Counted from the stretch's first letter, positions 10,809 through 22,562 are shown. The stretch: 64,000 nt of DNA from Neoarius graeffei (GCF_027579695.1 NC_083577.1:92255516-92319515), one strand, 5' to 3'. Translations and numbers: made by a program. The notes: generated from the letters alone by a model not told the origin.

Positions 10809-12340
10809 TATTTTTTAAAAAGAAAATTAAATATAAGTGCTGGATAAAAACTCATCTATCTTATGGAAATAAAGATACAGATTTCATTGTCTGCTGGTCA
10901 GGTGTTTATGAGATACATTGCCTTGCATTTATGATTGGGTTCCCTGTTGAGGGACTCGGATATCATTCGTATGTACAGTCACAAAAGCCATCAAAAATCA
11001 GGTCGGTGTTTTTTTACCATATTCTCTTAAGTATGGAGCGCCACTATAACAATTATTATTATTATTATTATTGTTGTTGCTGTTAGTAGTAGTAATAATA
11101 CCATTTAAGTATGCCATAGTGATTCTTTTGTAACATCAATGTTAATAAATGAAGATAAACTAAAAACAACAATAATAATCTTTCCTTTCCATGTTGTTAT
11201 TCTGCAGTGTGATCGCTGTCTGTAGATATTTCCACACATTAATAATCTACAGTTTAATGAAAATGAATGTGCAGAACCCACACATGGTGATGGATTATAT
11301 AACCACACAAGGACAGAAATCCTGGAGTAAGATCCTGTCTCATGTTCCGCTCTTGTTCCCCTGGTGTGTGGATGGACTGCCTTTATCATCTTCACCACAC
11401 CGAAGGTTCTGAGGTCATGACAAGCTTCTGGACTCCCTGAATCATTCAGGTTATTAACTCTGTCCCTTTTTACAACTTATATTCCTGAGATCAGTTTCTG
11501 GAGTGGATCTGATGAGAGACGCAGGGGTCTTATGAGTGAGAGTCCAGACCAAACGGTGCTGTTGCTCTATGAGGCATGGTGTAAATAAGCTTGTGGAGAA
11601 CTCTCGAGAACTCATTAGTGTGTTTTATCATTTCCCTTACTGATTACTGAATGCTGTCCCGAGCAGAAACACTGCAGTGAACAGATCCCATCGTCCTTCA
11701 ACTCAAACACCAGTTCATCACTTATTAGCTGAGTTTAAAGCCGGTTTATCTGATAAAACCGCTAAAGCAGGACGTCTACGTGAAGAGGGCGGGGCGTTTA
11801 CATCATCACAGCTTTATTATCATGATGATTATTCATTAATTTAACAGAAGACAACACGGCGGATTGTGCAGTGAGGACAGGAACAGTAGTGAGGAACTGA
11901 CCTGTTATGATCGTTCATGTTGGGAGAAGATTAGAAGAGTGCCACGCCCTGAATCAATAACACCATCGATGAGGATTTAGATATTCATTACAATAAAGAG
12001 TGTCAGGAGTGATGTGCTCCTACAGGACTGCAGGACATCAGTACAGCGAAAAGTTTCAGAAAACATGAATAAATAACAAAAAATGAACACAATAAATAAA
12101 CAGCCCCTCCCCCTCCTAATAAACAGTCTGTGTTTGACTCGTATAGAGAGGAATTTAAAACAGTGTGTAAGGACTGTGTGTGTAATTAGTTTTAATGTAA
12201 GCAAAGAAAATAAACCTTAAACACTTTATAAATCAGAAAATCTCTGAAAGTTCCTGAGTAACGACCCCCAGCAGCTCCTGGCGGACATGTTTTAGGGCCA
12301 CGTGTCCCTCTGTGGACCTGAGAGAGAGGATGAGTTCCAC
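10809..12340. other. Unique spacer without a recognisable gene
   Basis: AT-rich DNA with an (ATT)n run near 11051-11073 and no repeat boundary or splice-bounded exon that I can support. Short ORFs here have no recognisable protein character. Confidence 0.5.
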
Positions 12341-12351
12341 TGTGAGTCATC

Positions 12352-12390
12352 ACTCACACACACTCACTCACACACACACTCACACACACA

Positions 12391-12427
<37 letters not shown>

Positions 12428-12443
12428 ACACACACACACACTC
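12352..12443 (+). repeat. (CA)n microsatellite, interrupted by CTCA
   Basis: Runs of CA separated by ACTCAC interruptions. It makes His/Thr-rich false ORFs. Confidence 0.95.
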
Positions 12444-12654
12444 AAAGTCTTTCTCCTTCTAGAAGCTTCTGGAGCCTCAGACTGTAGAGCTTTTGCGCCC
12501 CCTGGTGTCACATTGAGGTACTGCACACACACACACACACACTGTATTTCAGCACTATTCTTTTCACATCATTAATGGTAAACAAGAATAAATTGAATTT
12601 AAATTTAGACTAACGATTTTATTCACTGAGTTTTGAACTTAAAGATGGAACAGT

Positions 12655-12802
12655 CTCGTCTCGTCTTCTTCCGCTTATCCAGGACCGGGTCGCGGAGGCA
12701 GCAGTCTAAGCATGGAAGCCCAAACTTCCCTTTCCCCAGACACCTCGGCCAGCTCCTCGGGAAGAACACCGAGGCGTTCCCAGGCCAGCCGAGAGACATA
12801 GC
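12655..12802 (-). mobile_element. 5'-truncated copy of the 19.3-22.3 kb LINE
   Basis: Minus-strand match to the last ~150 bp of the intact LINE (its bases 22131-22290): the last codons, GGATAAGCGGAAGAAGACGA and a short GACGA tail. It is flanked by TGGAACAGT at 12646-12654 and 12803-12811. Severe 5' truncation plus a target duplication is the signature of target-primed reverse transcription and shows where the LINE 3' end lies. Confidence 0.9.
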
Positions 12803-12923
12803 TGGAACAGTCCAGTATTTTATTTTACACCTTACGAGTAAAAATGATTTAGAATGTAATAAACAGCACAAGTGTGTTACACGGCTGAGAGAAACCATTT
12901 GAGAAACTGCTTTATGGTCCAGA

Positions 12924-12967
<44 letters not shown>
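12924..12967 (+). repeat. (GT)n microsatellite
   Basis: About 22 GT units. Confidence 0.95.
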
Positions 12968-12969
<2 letters not shown>

Positions 12970-13020
12970 GCCTCCTGTCAGTTATTTTACCTCATTTTTA
13001 CACCCCCCCCACCCCCCCAG

Positions 13021-13081
13021 CGCCACAACCCCATCTCAGTTTGAATTCAGAATGTGCTCAGCGCAGCCAGATAATTCTCCT
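13021..13081 (+). CDS. Candidate internal host exon (61 bp)
   Basis: A strong acceptor (a pyrimidine tract of mostly C ending CCCCCCCAG at 13020) and a strong donor GTAAGT at 13082 bound an open frame reading ATTPSQFEFRMCSAQPDNSP. No partner exon is proven, and the protein segment is not recognised. It could belong to a plus-strand gene starting at the CpG island near 8.9 kb. Confidence 0.25.
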
Positions 13082-13576
13082 GTAAGTGAACAATCACTCT
13101 GTACATCGAAAATGTTCCATGGTAAGACATGCAGTAAAAGCAGGATAAGCCCTGACAGTGCTTTCCCACGACGGACTGACTACAGGAGGTGAAGCTGGAT
13201 ATGGAACTGGGGACGCTGGACCAGTTCAGGTCTCTAAACACAATCTGCAGAAAGCTTTAAACTGTCTGAATGACCGACTTTACATAAAAAATCATGTACA
13301 CACTTTTGTTCCATCATGTAAAGAAAAAGAAAACTCCTGCACATCCTCTTATCACATTATGAGCAGAATGTCACACATTTGTGGTGTAATGACTCGGCTT
13401 TGAAGTCCAATGCACTCGAGGAAAGCTTTGCTTATTATTTTGGCCTGATCGGCTTCTGGAGGTAAAATCCAGCCAAAACACACAAAGGAAGTGCTATTCT
13501 GTACCTTTATTACCTTTTTGTACCTTTATTTCTTTTTGTATGTTTGTCAGAAACATACTAACTCAAGCTGAATCCA

Positions 13577-13952
13577 TCCATCCATTATCTGTAGCCGCTT
13601 TATCCTGTTCTACAGGGTCACAGGCGGGCTGGAGCCTATCCCAGCTGACTACGGGCGAAAGGCGGGGTTCACCCTGGACAAGTCGCCAGGTCATCACAGG
13701 GCTGACACATAGACACAGACAACCATTCACACTCACATTCACACCTACGCTCAATTTAGAGTCACCAGTTAACCTAACCTGCATGTCTTTGGACTGTGGG
13801 GGAAACCGGAGCACCCGGAGGAAACCCACGCGGACACGGGGAGAACATGCAAACTCCACACAGAAAGGCCCTCGCCGGCCATGGGGCTCGAACCCAGACC
13901 TTCTTGCTGTGAGGCGACAGCGCTAACCACTACACCACCGTGCTGCTCTTTG
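13577..13952 (-). mobile_element. SINE type A, full length, (ATCC) tail
   Basis: Full minus-strand copy. Its tail is a short (ATCC)n, that is (GATG)n on its own strand, not the GATGA pentamer. Target duplication AGCTGAATCCA at 13566-13576 and 13953-13963. Confidence 0.92.
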
Positions 13953-14149
13953 AGCTGAATCCAGTGTTGCCAAAAAAACTCATCAGAAGTCAAACTCGCT
14001 GGATTGTGTGATTCACAAGGTGATTTTTTCAGGTGAGCGATGATGAGGATGGAGAGTGCCGAAGTTGCACAAAGTCACCAAATTTATTGGCAATTGCTAG
14101 ATGCAATTTTTAGTCACCAGGGAAAGTCACTAAATACACGGAGAAGCCA

Positions 14150-14322
14150 TGGGCTAAAGGTTAGAAAAGCAGTTGGTTCGATTCACTGGACCAGCAGGAA
14201 TGGCTGAAATGCCCTTGAGGAAGGTCCCGAACCCCCAGTGCTCGGGTTCCTGCTGCTGTGGGTGTGTCAGGGTCCTGCTGGATGCCACTCTGGATAAGAA
14301 CGTCTGCTAAATCCATGGGTGA
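14150..14322 (+). mobile_element. Second tRNA-derived SINE family, decayed
   Basis: Contains GGCTAAAGGTTAGAAAAGCA (A-box region) and GGTTCGATTCACTGGACCAG (B-box region), then GCCCTTGAGGAAGGTCCCGA and a 3' end TCTGGATAAGAACGTCTGCT. The same family appears at 33212-33395. It differs from types A and B in its tRNA head. Confidence 0.7.
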
Positions 14323-14625
14323 AAATGGGGGCAGGCTCATTCAAATCTTACCTAATTAAAGGTCAGACACTGACTCATGGCAAATGTTTTGACGAATCTT
14401 ACATTTCGCACCTTTAATTAAAAGTGTGTGTTCAAAGAAATGAACTCACCTGACTTAGTTTTACTGTAAAATTAGTGCTTTACTTTGATGACATGGACGT
14501 GTGAATATTCTTGGTCACTTTTACTGGCGTGTGATTTGTATAAAAAGGCACTTGTCATTTTAATTGAGCGAAACTGTGACACTGGACTTCATCCTTTCAC
14601 CATCACAGACAGGAAGTGAACACAT

Positions 14626-15702
14626 TAGTGGTGTGTCGTTCACGAATGAACCGTTCTTTTTGAATGAGTCTTCGAAGTGAACGACTAGAACTAGTTCGCG
14701 CTGCCTCTCGTTCTCGGTTGTTGGCGAATCAGCAGTCTCTGCTCGCTGGCAGCAGGGCGGTCGCTGAATCTCGGTCGTTGGCGAATCAGCAGTCTCTGCT
14801 CGCTGGCAGCAGGGCGGTCGCTGAATCTCGGTCGTTGGCGAATCAGCAGTCTCTGCTCGCTGGCAGCAGGGCGGTCGCTGAATCTCGGTCGTTGGCGAAT
14901 CAGCAGGATCTGTTCAGTAGCAGGAGGGCGTCCAACTTGCATTTTGATCTGTGCAGAGCAGCGCCACTTTACTTCTTTAAGGGCTATCTGAGCCCTATTA
15001 TCAGAGCGCTGACACATGCCAGGTCTTTAGTTTACAATTTAGAGCTCTCACTCAGCAATACATTTCAGTTCACAGCGAACGAGCTCAGCAGGTCGCGAAC
15101 AAACGAACAGCCGGCAGCCAGCCTGCCTGCTGCCATACTGGGCTGGGCGCATAGCAACGGTTTCCATGTCCATGACCAGGCCAAACAATGAATGATCATG
15201 AATGCAGCAGAGAGACATCGCAGGCTACTGTTCGCTGAATACGATGACTTGTAAAGTTGTTTATTCTCTGAAATGAGTGTTGCTGTTAAATAAGCAATTT
15301 TATTTTTTGCTTAATGGGTTTGAGAGAACAACTGCATAGCCGGCAGACCATGGCTCTACTAAAATAAATATAATAAATATAAAAACAGCTTTATTCTCAT
15401 CTACATTTAATTAACTTTCAGAGCTTTGTTTATGTAGTCTTTTTCAGATAATGCTAGGATAATGTTTTTCTTCCATCTTTTTCTCAAGCACATTGTAATG
15501 TATGAGAATCTATTGTGGATGGCACCTCTGCCGCCTCTCGTTCACTCAAGATGAACTAAACTTCGGACGACAGCCATTGTTGTGCCGCTTTGGTGTGACG
15601 TCATCGAAATGAACGAGTGAACGAACTGAACGAACGAATTTCTTTGCTGAACTGACCGACATGAACGAACTGGCGGAAATGAATCGCCATGTCCCACCAA
15701 TA
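14626..15702. mobile_element. Non-autonomous hAT-like element, 1,077 bp
   Basis: The ends TAGTGGTGTGTCG and TATTGGTGGGACA (read inward) form a short inverted repeat, flanked by the 8-bp duplication GAACACAT at 14618-14625 and 15703-15710. Subterminal regions are rich in GAACGAAC-type motifs. A 57-bp tandem repeat lies near the left end. The 175-codon ORF is produced by that repeat and has no transposase motif. Confidence 0.85.
14714..14906 (+). repeat. 57-bp tandem repeat, about 3.4 copies
   Basis: Unit begins TCGGTCGTTGGCGAATCAGC and ends GGGCGGTCGCTGAATC. Copies are nearly identical and 57 is a multiple of three, so both strands stay open through it (19-residue protein repeats). Confidence 0.92.
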
Positions 15703-15710
15703 GAACACAT

Positions 15711-16663
15711 GAACTCTGAGCTTGCATGAAGAAAAACAAAACAATCAAGGAGCTGCAGTGACCCCTGGTGGATCAGAGGCATTACTGCAGGAAGGGTTGT
15801 GTTTAATGTCCAATAAACCTGTCATTATAGACAGAGTGGTGTAAACACACACAGGACACAAACAGTTTAAGTTAATTTGAAGACACCAGAATGAAATGTA
15901 CAAACACTCGAATTAGTTCAACTAGTTCAATTTTTGTGCAATATGTTCTCTGTGCGATGTTTGTTTGTGGCCCTGCTGTCACTGTCTGTCGGTCTACGTC
16001 TGCGTGTTTAGTGCAGTTCACATGTCTGTCTAGTACGTTTACCTGTTGTTGTCTTGTGTGCATCGACTGTAACATGTTTATTTGTTTATTGTACATCCAG
16101 CACATTGGAGTGTGGGGAAATGTAACTTCTGCCAGCCGTGCACTGCTCGTTGTATGGTCTGAATGACAATAACGTTTGACTTTTTACTATTATTTATTTT
16201 ACAGTTCTTTATGGCCAGCCCTGTTCCCACAGAATTACCTTAAAATTTACAGTCAGTTTTATTTATTTATTTTCACAGTGCAGGATTAGAATGGTTAAAT
16301 ACACAGCAGGTGGAATTGGAACCTGCCCCTTTCCCACCCAACTCCAAAAAGATCCTCCCCCAGAACCGATGGCGGTTGAAATAGAGCTAGCATGCTAACT
16401 GGACTCTAATGACATCACTTTCAAGCACACTCAGCCATTCACCTGCCAGAAAATCATGATATACTGTAACTCGACACGTGCAAAATTTCTATCTGATTGA
16501 GTTACGAAAATGTTCATGAGTGCATTCGCTGTCCTCTTTTCTTTGTGAAAACAATAACAACAACTTGACATGATTTGATATGTAAAACCAGGTATTCAAA
16601 CAGTTCAAAGCTTGGTACAGATTGTGCTAACAGACCTGTCCATGAGTAACGTCACTATTTCTG
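15711..16663. other. Spacer without a supported feature
   Basis: Unique sequence with several T-rich stretches; no gene, exon pair or mobile element boundary recognised. Confidence 0.5.
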
Positions 16664-16989
16664 CAGCATGGTGGTGTAGTGGTTAGCGCTGTCGCCTCAC
16701 AGCAAGAAGGTTCTGGGTTCGAGCCCAGCAGCTGGCGAGGGCCTTTCTGTGTGGAGTTTGCATGTTCTCCCTGTGTCTGTGTGGGTTTCCTCCGGGTGCG
16801 GCCTTGGGCTGAGGCGCCCTTGAGCAAGGTACCGAACCCCTGACTGCTCCCCGGGTGCTCCGGTGTGGCTGCCCACTGCTCTGTGTGTGTGTGTGTGTGT
16901 GTGTTCACTGCTTCAGATGGGTTAAATGCAGAGGATGAATTTCACTGTGCTTGAGTGTGCATGTGACGAATAAAGGTTTCTTCTTCTTC
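16664..16989 (+). mobile_element. SINE tail type B, full length
   Basis: Shares the tRNA-like head and the first ~130 bp with type A (GTGGTGTAGTGGTTAGCGCT, TTTGCATGTTCTCCCTGTGT, TTTCCTCCGGGTGC). It then diverges completely into GCCCTTGAGCAAGGTACCGA, a (GT)n run and a 3' end with AATAAAGG followed by (TTC)n. Confidence 0.88.
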
Positions 16990-17074
16990 AAATGTATTTT
17001 CACAGCCATGTAATAAACGTGTGCTGAGGCTACGACTTCAACCATTACTCCATATCATATTCTACATACAAACC

Positions 17075-17890
17075 CAAATCAGAACAAGTTGGGACGGTCT
17101 GTTCAAACAGAAAGCAGTGATTTGTAAATAATCTTTGACCTGTATTTCACTCAAAACAACACAATCCAACAGCACATTATCTGATATTTCATGTCATGAA
17201 TTTTATTGGGTTTTTTTAAATAAACACTTCTTTCAATTTTGATTCTTGCAACACATTTCAAAATAAAGTTGTTACAGTAAATAATTCCCCACTTTATAAT
17301 GTGTATAATGTTCCTGTTCCTTCTCCCAACACTTAAAAGCTGTTTATGGACTGAAGACTCCAAGTGATGAAGTGTCTCAGGTGTTATTTTTGTCCCGTTC
17401 TTCCTGTAAACAGGTCTGAAGGTGTGGAACAGTTCAGGGTCGTCACTGTCATATTTATCATTTCTAAATTCTCCACACATTCTCTATTGGGGACAGAGGG
17501 GACACGCCCTCTTCTTCCACAGCCACGCCTTTGTAATGTGAGCAGAATGTGGTTTTGCATCGTCTTGTTGAAATCTCCCTGGAAAAGACGTCGTCTTGAA
17601 GGCAGCAGATGTTGCTCCAAAATCTCAGTGGACTTTTCTGCATTAATGCTCCATCACAGAAGTGTAAGTTACCTTTACCAAGGACACTGACCCAACACCA
17701 TACCATGACACGCCCTGGCTCTTGGACTCGTTCCTGGATGGTCCTTTTCATCTTCAGAGCACACGGCGTCCATTTCTTCCAAAAAACACCTGGAATACTG
17801 ATTCGTCTGACCACAATACCCGTTCCCACTGTGTGATGGTCCATCCCAGACGCCTCCGAGCCCAGAGAAGTCGACGGCGCTTCTGGACAC
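17075..17890 (-). pseudogene. Decayed Tc1-like transposon
   Basis: Minus-strand blocks read like a Tc1/mariner transposase: KKWTPCALKMK... EPGRVMVWCWVSVLGKGNLH (17690-17800), MEQHLLPSRRRLFQGD (about 17575-17620) and LSPIENVWRI (about 17464-17493), where the Glu belongs to the catalytic triad. The blocks lie in different frames with stops. The outer end at 17075 (CCCAAATCAGAACAAGTTGG) resembles the terminal repeat of this family. It is truncated and inactive. Confidence 0.75.
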
Positions 17891-18933
17891 AGTGAATATA
17901 GATTAGATTAGATAGAACAGAATAAATCTATAAGGCTTCCTTTTAGCACAGTAAAGTTTTAACTGGCGTTTGTGTTTTAAAGATGGCAACTGCTACAAAA
18001 CTTCTTTTTTTTCACAAGTTTTTAACAAGCTAATGACTCGTCTGTGCACAGAATGAGGAAAAAAAGCCCACCTGCCCTCCCACACAAAAACACAGAACCC
18101 ACTGATGGAGCTGAAAGTCACGCAGAACTGCTGCAGCTCAGGTGACAGGTTTAATTCACACGCCGTCTGTTAGCAGGAGCTGTTTATCCCTACTGGATTA
18201 TATACGGATTCAAAGTGTTTCATCCTGCACGACTGCACAGAGGAGGAGACTGCTGGCAGTCGCACCCACGCATGTGCTGAAAAAAAGAACAACAACAAAA
18301 ACACCACGATCAACAAGATGTCTGTATGAAGCTGCTTTCCAGTTAAATGAGGGGTTTGATGAGAAGTCAAATTCAAACTTAATTTCCATTCAGATCTGTT
18401 TCATCTGCCAGGAAATGCTGCAGCTCATGAAACTAACGAGGAACGAGAATTTGCAGACTGAAATTCAAAGTCAGTGTCTTGAGATGAAATTTTATGTTAA
18501 TATTTACACTGGGAAAGTTCCTCGTGTTCAGAGTCGGGTTCGACACCTGCGCGAGTCTGCGGTCTCGCCTCCCTCTCCGGAAGATTAACGTCATGCAGGT
18601 GTGGAGTTCGCGCTTTCTGACATCGTCCACTTTTCTTGAGTAGAAGCATTCGAAACTGTCCAGATCTCTGCCTTTAATCCATAAAAAATTCAGGGATAGA
18701 AAATAAGGACTGAAGACATGTATCATGTTTATTTCTTAGCTGTTAAATGCAATACAACAAAATCAGATCACTCAATAATCTTTATATTTGACAGAAAAAT
18801 ACTGTGAGTGTTGAAATAAATGTGTAAATGTAACAGGAGTCTCATGTCTCGCAGATATATCACTGCATGAACAGTCTGAGTTGTGATTATCACATTAATC
18901 ACTGGTTTAATTCAACAAAATTGTTTCCATTAT
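17891..18933. other. Spacer without a supported gene
   Basis: Starts with a short GATTAGATTAGATAGAACAG run like the 3' tail of the LINE fragment at 56.1 kb. The remainder is unique DNA. The 148-codon plus-strand ORF at 18142-18588 has no recognisable domain or splice context. Confidence 0.45.
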
Positions 18934-19274
18934 GCAGCACGGTGGTGTAGTGGTTAGCGCTGTCGCCTCACAGCAAGAAGGTCCGGGTTCGAGCCCCGTG
19001 GCCGGCGAGGGCCTTTCTGTGTGGAGTTTGCATGTTCTCCCCGTGTCCGCGTGGGTTTCCTCCGGGTGCTCCGGTTTCCCCCACAGTCCAAAGACATGCA
19101 GGTTAGGTTAACTGGTGACTCTAAATTGAGCGTAGGTGTGAATGTGAGTGTGAATGGTTGTCTGTGTCTATGTGCAGCCCTGTGATGACCTGGCGACTTG
19201 TCCAGGGTGAACCCCGCCTTTCGCCCGTAGTCAGCTGGGATAGGATCCAGCTCGCCTGCGACCCTGTAGAACAG
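18934..19274 (+). mobile_element. SINE type A, 3'-truncated and fused to a LINE
   Basis: Intact tRNA-like head and body up to GACCCTGTAGAACAG, where the other copies continue GATAAAGCGGCTACAG. At this point it switches to the LINE 5' sequence. The missing SINE tail is not found on the far side of the LINE, so this is not a simple insertion into the SINE. Confidence 0.9.
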
Positions 19275-22200
19275 AGGTAGCAGTAGGGGTTTGGTGCAGT
19301 GTGGATTGGGTGGCAGTCGAAGGCAGGGGCCTCGACGACCTGATCCCCGGACACAGCGGCTGGCTGTTGGGACATGGAATGTCACTTCGCTGGGGGGGAA
19401 AGAGCCTGAGCTTGTGCGGGAGGTTGAGAGGTACCGGCTAGAGATAGTCGGGCTCACCTCCATGCACAGCTTGGGCTCTGGAACCCAGCTCCTCGAGAGG
19501 GGCTGGACTTTCTACTTCTCTGGAGTCGCCCGTGGTGAGCGGCGGCGGGCTGGTGTGGGCTTGCTTATAGCTCCCCAGCTCAGCCGCCATGTGTTGGAGT
19601 TTACCCCAGTGAACGAGAGGGTCACCTCTCTGCGCCTTCGGATTGGGGAGAGGGCTCTTGCTGTTGTTTGTGCCTACGGGCCAAATAGCAGTATAGAGTA
19701 TCCGGCCTTCTTGGAGTCCCTGGGAGAGGTACTGAGGGGTGCTCAGACTGGGGACTCCATTGTGCTACTGGGGGACTTCAATGCTCACGTGGGCGACGAC
19801 AGTGACACCTGGAGGGGCGTGGTTGGGAGGAACGGCCTCCCCGATCTGAACCCGAGTGGTGTTTTGTTATTGGACTTCTGTGCTAGTCATGGTTTGTCCA
19901 TAACGAACACCATGTTCGAGCATAGGGGTGTCCATAAGTGCACGTGGCACCAGGACACCTTAGGTCGGAGGTCGATGATCGACTTTGTAGTCGTTTCATC
20001 TGATCTCCGGCCCTATGTCTTGGACACTTGGGTGAAGAGAGGGGCTGAGCTGTCAACTGATCACCACCTGGTGGTGAGTTGGATCCGCTGGCAGAGGAGG
20101 AAGCTGGACAGACCTGGCAGGCCCAAACGTATGGTGAGGGTCTGCTGGGAACGTCTGGCCGAGCACTCTGTTGGGGAGGTCTTTAACTCCCACCTCCGGG
20201 AGAGCTTTTCCCAGCTTCCGAGGGAGGCGGGGGACATTGAGTCTGAGTGGACCATGTTCTCTACCTCCATTGTGGACACAGCTGTTCGGAGCTGTGGCCG
20301 CAAGGTCTCCGGTGCCTGTCGTGGCGGCAATCCCCGAACCCGGTGGTGGACACCGGAAGTAAGGGATGCCGTCAAGCTGAAGAAGGAGTCCTATCGGGCC
20401 ATGTTGACCTCCGGGACTCCTGAGGCAGCCGACGGGTATCGGCAGGCCAGGCGTGCTGCAGCTCGGGCAGTTGCGGAGGCAAAAACTCGGAACTGGGAGG
20501 AGTTCGGGGAGGCCATGGAGAAGGACTATCGGTCGGCCTCGAAGAAATTCTGGCAAACTGTCCGGCGCCTCAGGAGGGGGAAGCAGTACTCTGCCAACAC
20601 TGTTTACAGTGCAGGTGGGGAGCTGTTGACCTCGACTGGGGACATTGTCGGGCGGTGGAAGGAATACTTTGAGGATCTCCTCAATCCCACCATCATGTCT
20701 TCCACTGAGGAGACTGAGGCTGATGACTCAGAGGTGGACTCGTCCATTACCCAAGCCGAAGTCACTGAGGTGGTTTGCAAGCTCCTCGGTGGCAAGGCAC
20801 CGGGGGTGAATGAGATCCGCCCTGAGTATCTCAAGTCTCTGGATGTTGTGGGGCTGTCTTGGTTGACACACCTCTGCAACATCGTGTGGCGGTCGGGGAC
20901 AGTGCCTCTGGAGTGGCAGACTGGGGTGGTGGTCCCTCTTTTTAAGAAAGGGGACCAGAGAGTGTGCTCCAATTATAGGGGAATCACACTTCTCAGCCTC
21001 CCAGGGAAGGTTTACTCCAGGGTACTGGAGAGGAGAATTCGACCAGTAGTCGAACCTCGGATCCAGGAGGAACAATGCGGTTTTCGTCCTGGTCGCGGAA
21101 CACTGGACCAGCTCTATACCCTTCATAGGGTGCTCGAGGGTTCATGGGAGTTTGCCCAACCAGTCCACATGTGCTTTGTGGATCTGGAGAAGGCATTCGA
21201 CCGTGTCCCCCGTGGTATTCTGTGGGGGGTGCTTCGGGAGTATGGGGTTTGGGGCTCTTTGCTAAGGGCTGTCCGGTCCCTGTACGAATGGAGCAGGAGT
21301 CTGGTTCGCATTGCCGGCAGTAAGTCAGACCTGTTCCCAGTGCATGTTGGACTCCAGCAGGGCTGCCCTTTGTCACCGGTTCTGTTCATAATTTTTATGG
21401 ACAGAATTTCTAGGCGCAGCCAGGGGCCGGAAGGAATCCTGTTTGGGAACCACAGGATTTCATCTCTGCTTTTTGCGGATGATGTTGTCCTGTTGGCTTC
21501 TTCAAACCAGGACCTTCAGCATGCACTGGGGCGGTTTGCAGTCGAGTGTGAAGCGGCTGGGATGAGAATCATCACCTCCAAGTCCGAGGCCATGGTTCTC
21601 GACCGGAAAAGGGTGGCTTGCACTCTCCAGGTTGGTGGAGAAGTCCTGCCTCAAGTGGAGGAGTTTAAGTATCTCGGGATCTTGTTCACGAGTGAGGGAA
21701 GGATGGAGCGTGAGATCGACAGGCGGATTGGTGCAGCCTCCGCAGTGATGCAGTCGCTTTATCGGTCCGTCGTGGTGAAGAAGGAGCTGAGCCAAAAGGC
21801 GAAGCTCTCAATTTACCGGTCGATCTACGTTCCGACTCTCACCTATGGTCATGAGCTTTGGGTAATGACCAAAAGAACAAGATCGCGGATACAAGCGGCC
21901 GAAATGAGTTTCCTTCGCAGGGTGGCTGGGCGCTCCCTTAAAGATAGGGTGAGAAGCACAGTCACTCGGGAGGAGCTCGGAGTAGAGCCGCTGCTCCTCC
22001 ACATCGAGAGGAACCAGCTGAGGTGGCTCGGGCATCTTTTTGGGATGCCTCCTGGACGCCTCCCTGGGGAGGTGTTCCAGGCATGTCCCCCCGGGAGGAG
22101 GCCCCGGGGAAGACCCAGGACACGCTGGAGGGACTATGTCTCTCGGCTGGCCTGGGAACGCCTCGGTGTTCTTCCCGAGGAGCTGGCCGAGGTGTCTGGG

Positions 22201-22290
22201 GAAAGGGAAGTTTGGGCTTCCATGCTTAGACTGCTGCCTCCGCGACCCGGTCCCGGATAAGCGGAAGAAGACGAGACAAGACGAGACGAG
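19275..22290 (+). mobile_element. Non-LTR retrotransposon, apparently complete coding unit
   Basis: Single-ORF, endonuclease plus reverse-transcriptase LINE with a very short 5' leader and a 3' end of GATAAGCGGAAGAAGACGAG plus GACGA repeats right after the stop codon. A single ORF, minimal 3' UTR and short repeat tail resemble RTE-like elements, but I cannot exclude a Nimb/I-type assignment. A 5'-truncated copy with target duplication lies at 12655-12802. No target duplication is seen around this copy. Confidence 0.85.
19291..22260 (+). CDS. LINE polyprotein: APE-type endonuclease and reverse transcriptase
   Basis: 989 codons with no internal stop. The N-terminal ~260 residues form an exonuclease-endonuclease-phosphatase domain (WN at 29-30, GDFNAH at 161-166, STDHHL at 255-260), which nicks target DNA. 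The position where a metal-binding Glu is expected reads LTSMH (55-59). The reverse transcriptase follows: [15 protein letters not shown] (551-565), [12 protein letters not shown] (596-607), FVDLEKAFD (629-637), QQGCPLSP (689-696) and the catalytic FADD (728-731). A C-terminal part has HELW, RWLGHL and RGRPRTRW blocks but no obvious RNase H or CCHC knuckle. ATG 19291 is the first in frame; the family's true start may lie nearby. An intact frame suggests recent activity. Confidence 0.92.
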   Translation: MVQCGLGGSRRQGPRRPDPRTQRLAVGTWNVTSLGGKEPELVREVERYRLEIVGLTSMHSLGSGTQLLERGWTFYFSGVARGERRRAGVGLLIAPQLSRHVLEFTPVNERVTSLRLRIGERALAVVCAYGPNSSIEYPAFLESLGEVLRGAQTGDSIVLLGDFNAHVGDDSDTWRGVVGRNGLPDLNPSGVLLLDFCASHGLSITNTMFEHRGVHKCTWHQDTLGRRSMIDFVVVSSDLRPYVLDTWVKRGAELSTDHHLVVSWIRWQRRKLDRPGRPKRMVRVCWERLAEHSVGEVFNSHLRESFSQLPREAGDIESEWTMFSTSIVDTAVRSCGRKVSGACRGGNPRTRWWTPEVRDAVKLKKESYRAMLTSGTPEAADGYRQARRAAARAVAEAKTRNWEEFGEAMEKDYRSASKKFWQTVRRLRRGKQYSANTVYSAGGELLTSTGDIVGRWKEYFEDLLNPTIMSSTEETEADDSEVDSSITQAEVTEVVCKLLGGKAPGVNEIRPEYLKSLDVVGLSWLTHLCNIVWRSGTVPLEWQTGVVVPLFKKGDQRVCSNYRGITLLSLPGKVYSRVLERRIRPVVEPRIQEEQCGFRPGRGTLDQLYTLHRVLEGSWEFAQPVHMCFVDLEKAFDRVPRGILWGVLREYGVWGSLLRAVRSLYEWSRSLVRIAGSKSDLFPVHVGLQQGCPLSPVLFIIFMDRISRRSQGPEGILFGNHRISSLLFADDVVLLASSNQDLQHALGRFAVECEAAGMRIITSKSEAMVLDRKRVACTLQVGGEVLPQVEEFKYLGILFTSEGRMEREIDRRIGAASAVMQSLYRSVVVKKELSQKAKLSIYRSIYVPTLTYGHELWVMTKRTRSRIQAAEMSFLRRVAGRSLKDRVRSTVTREELGVEPLLLHIERNQLRWLGHLFGMPPGRLPGEVFQACPPGRRPRGRPRTRWRDYVSRLAWERLGVLPEELAEVSGEREVWASMLRLLPPRPGPG

Positions 22291-22402
22291 ATATTACTGA
22301 AATATGAATCTGGATTTTAGCTGTTCATCACAGAAAGGATTTCCCTTTTGGTGCAATATGGTGCATAGTGCAAAAATGAATAGTCAATTTAAATAAGTAA
22401 AA

Positions 22403-22477
<75 letters not shown>

Positions 22478-22562
22478 GTATTAGTCACAGTGAGCACAGA
22501 ATGACAGTACAAGTGTGTGCAGATATTTTGCAAGTGATATTACGGATATATGAATGTGGATT
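22291..22562 (-). other. 3' untranslated end of the Rex1-like element, with an A/AT tract
   Basis: Tail-to-tail with the LINE that ends at 22290. A 45-bp segment ending TTTTAGCTGTTCATCACAGA occurs twice (about 22291-22335 and 22538-22582), separated by a poly-A/(AT)n tract at 22399-22471. The duplication covers the last codons and the start of the 3' UTR. Confidence 0.6.
22399..22471 (+). repeat. A-run followed by (TA)n
   Basis: About 21 A residues then about 26 TA units. Confidence 0.95.

Noticed and set aside
14664-15191. 175-codon ORF with a 19-residue repeat
   Set aside because: The repeat is 57 bp so frames stay open by chance, the opposite strand is open too, and it lies inside a non-autonomous hAT.
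18142-18588. 148-codon plus-strand ORF
   Set aside because: No recognisable domain, no splice context or promoter, and composition like the flanking DNA.
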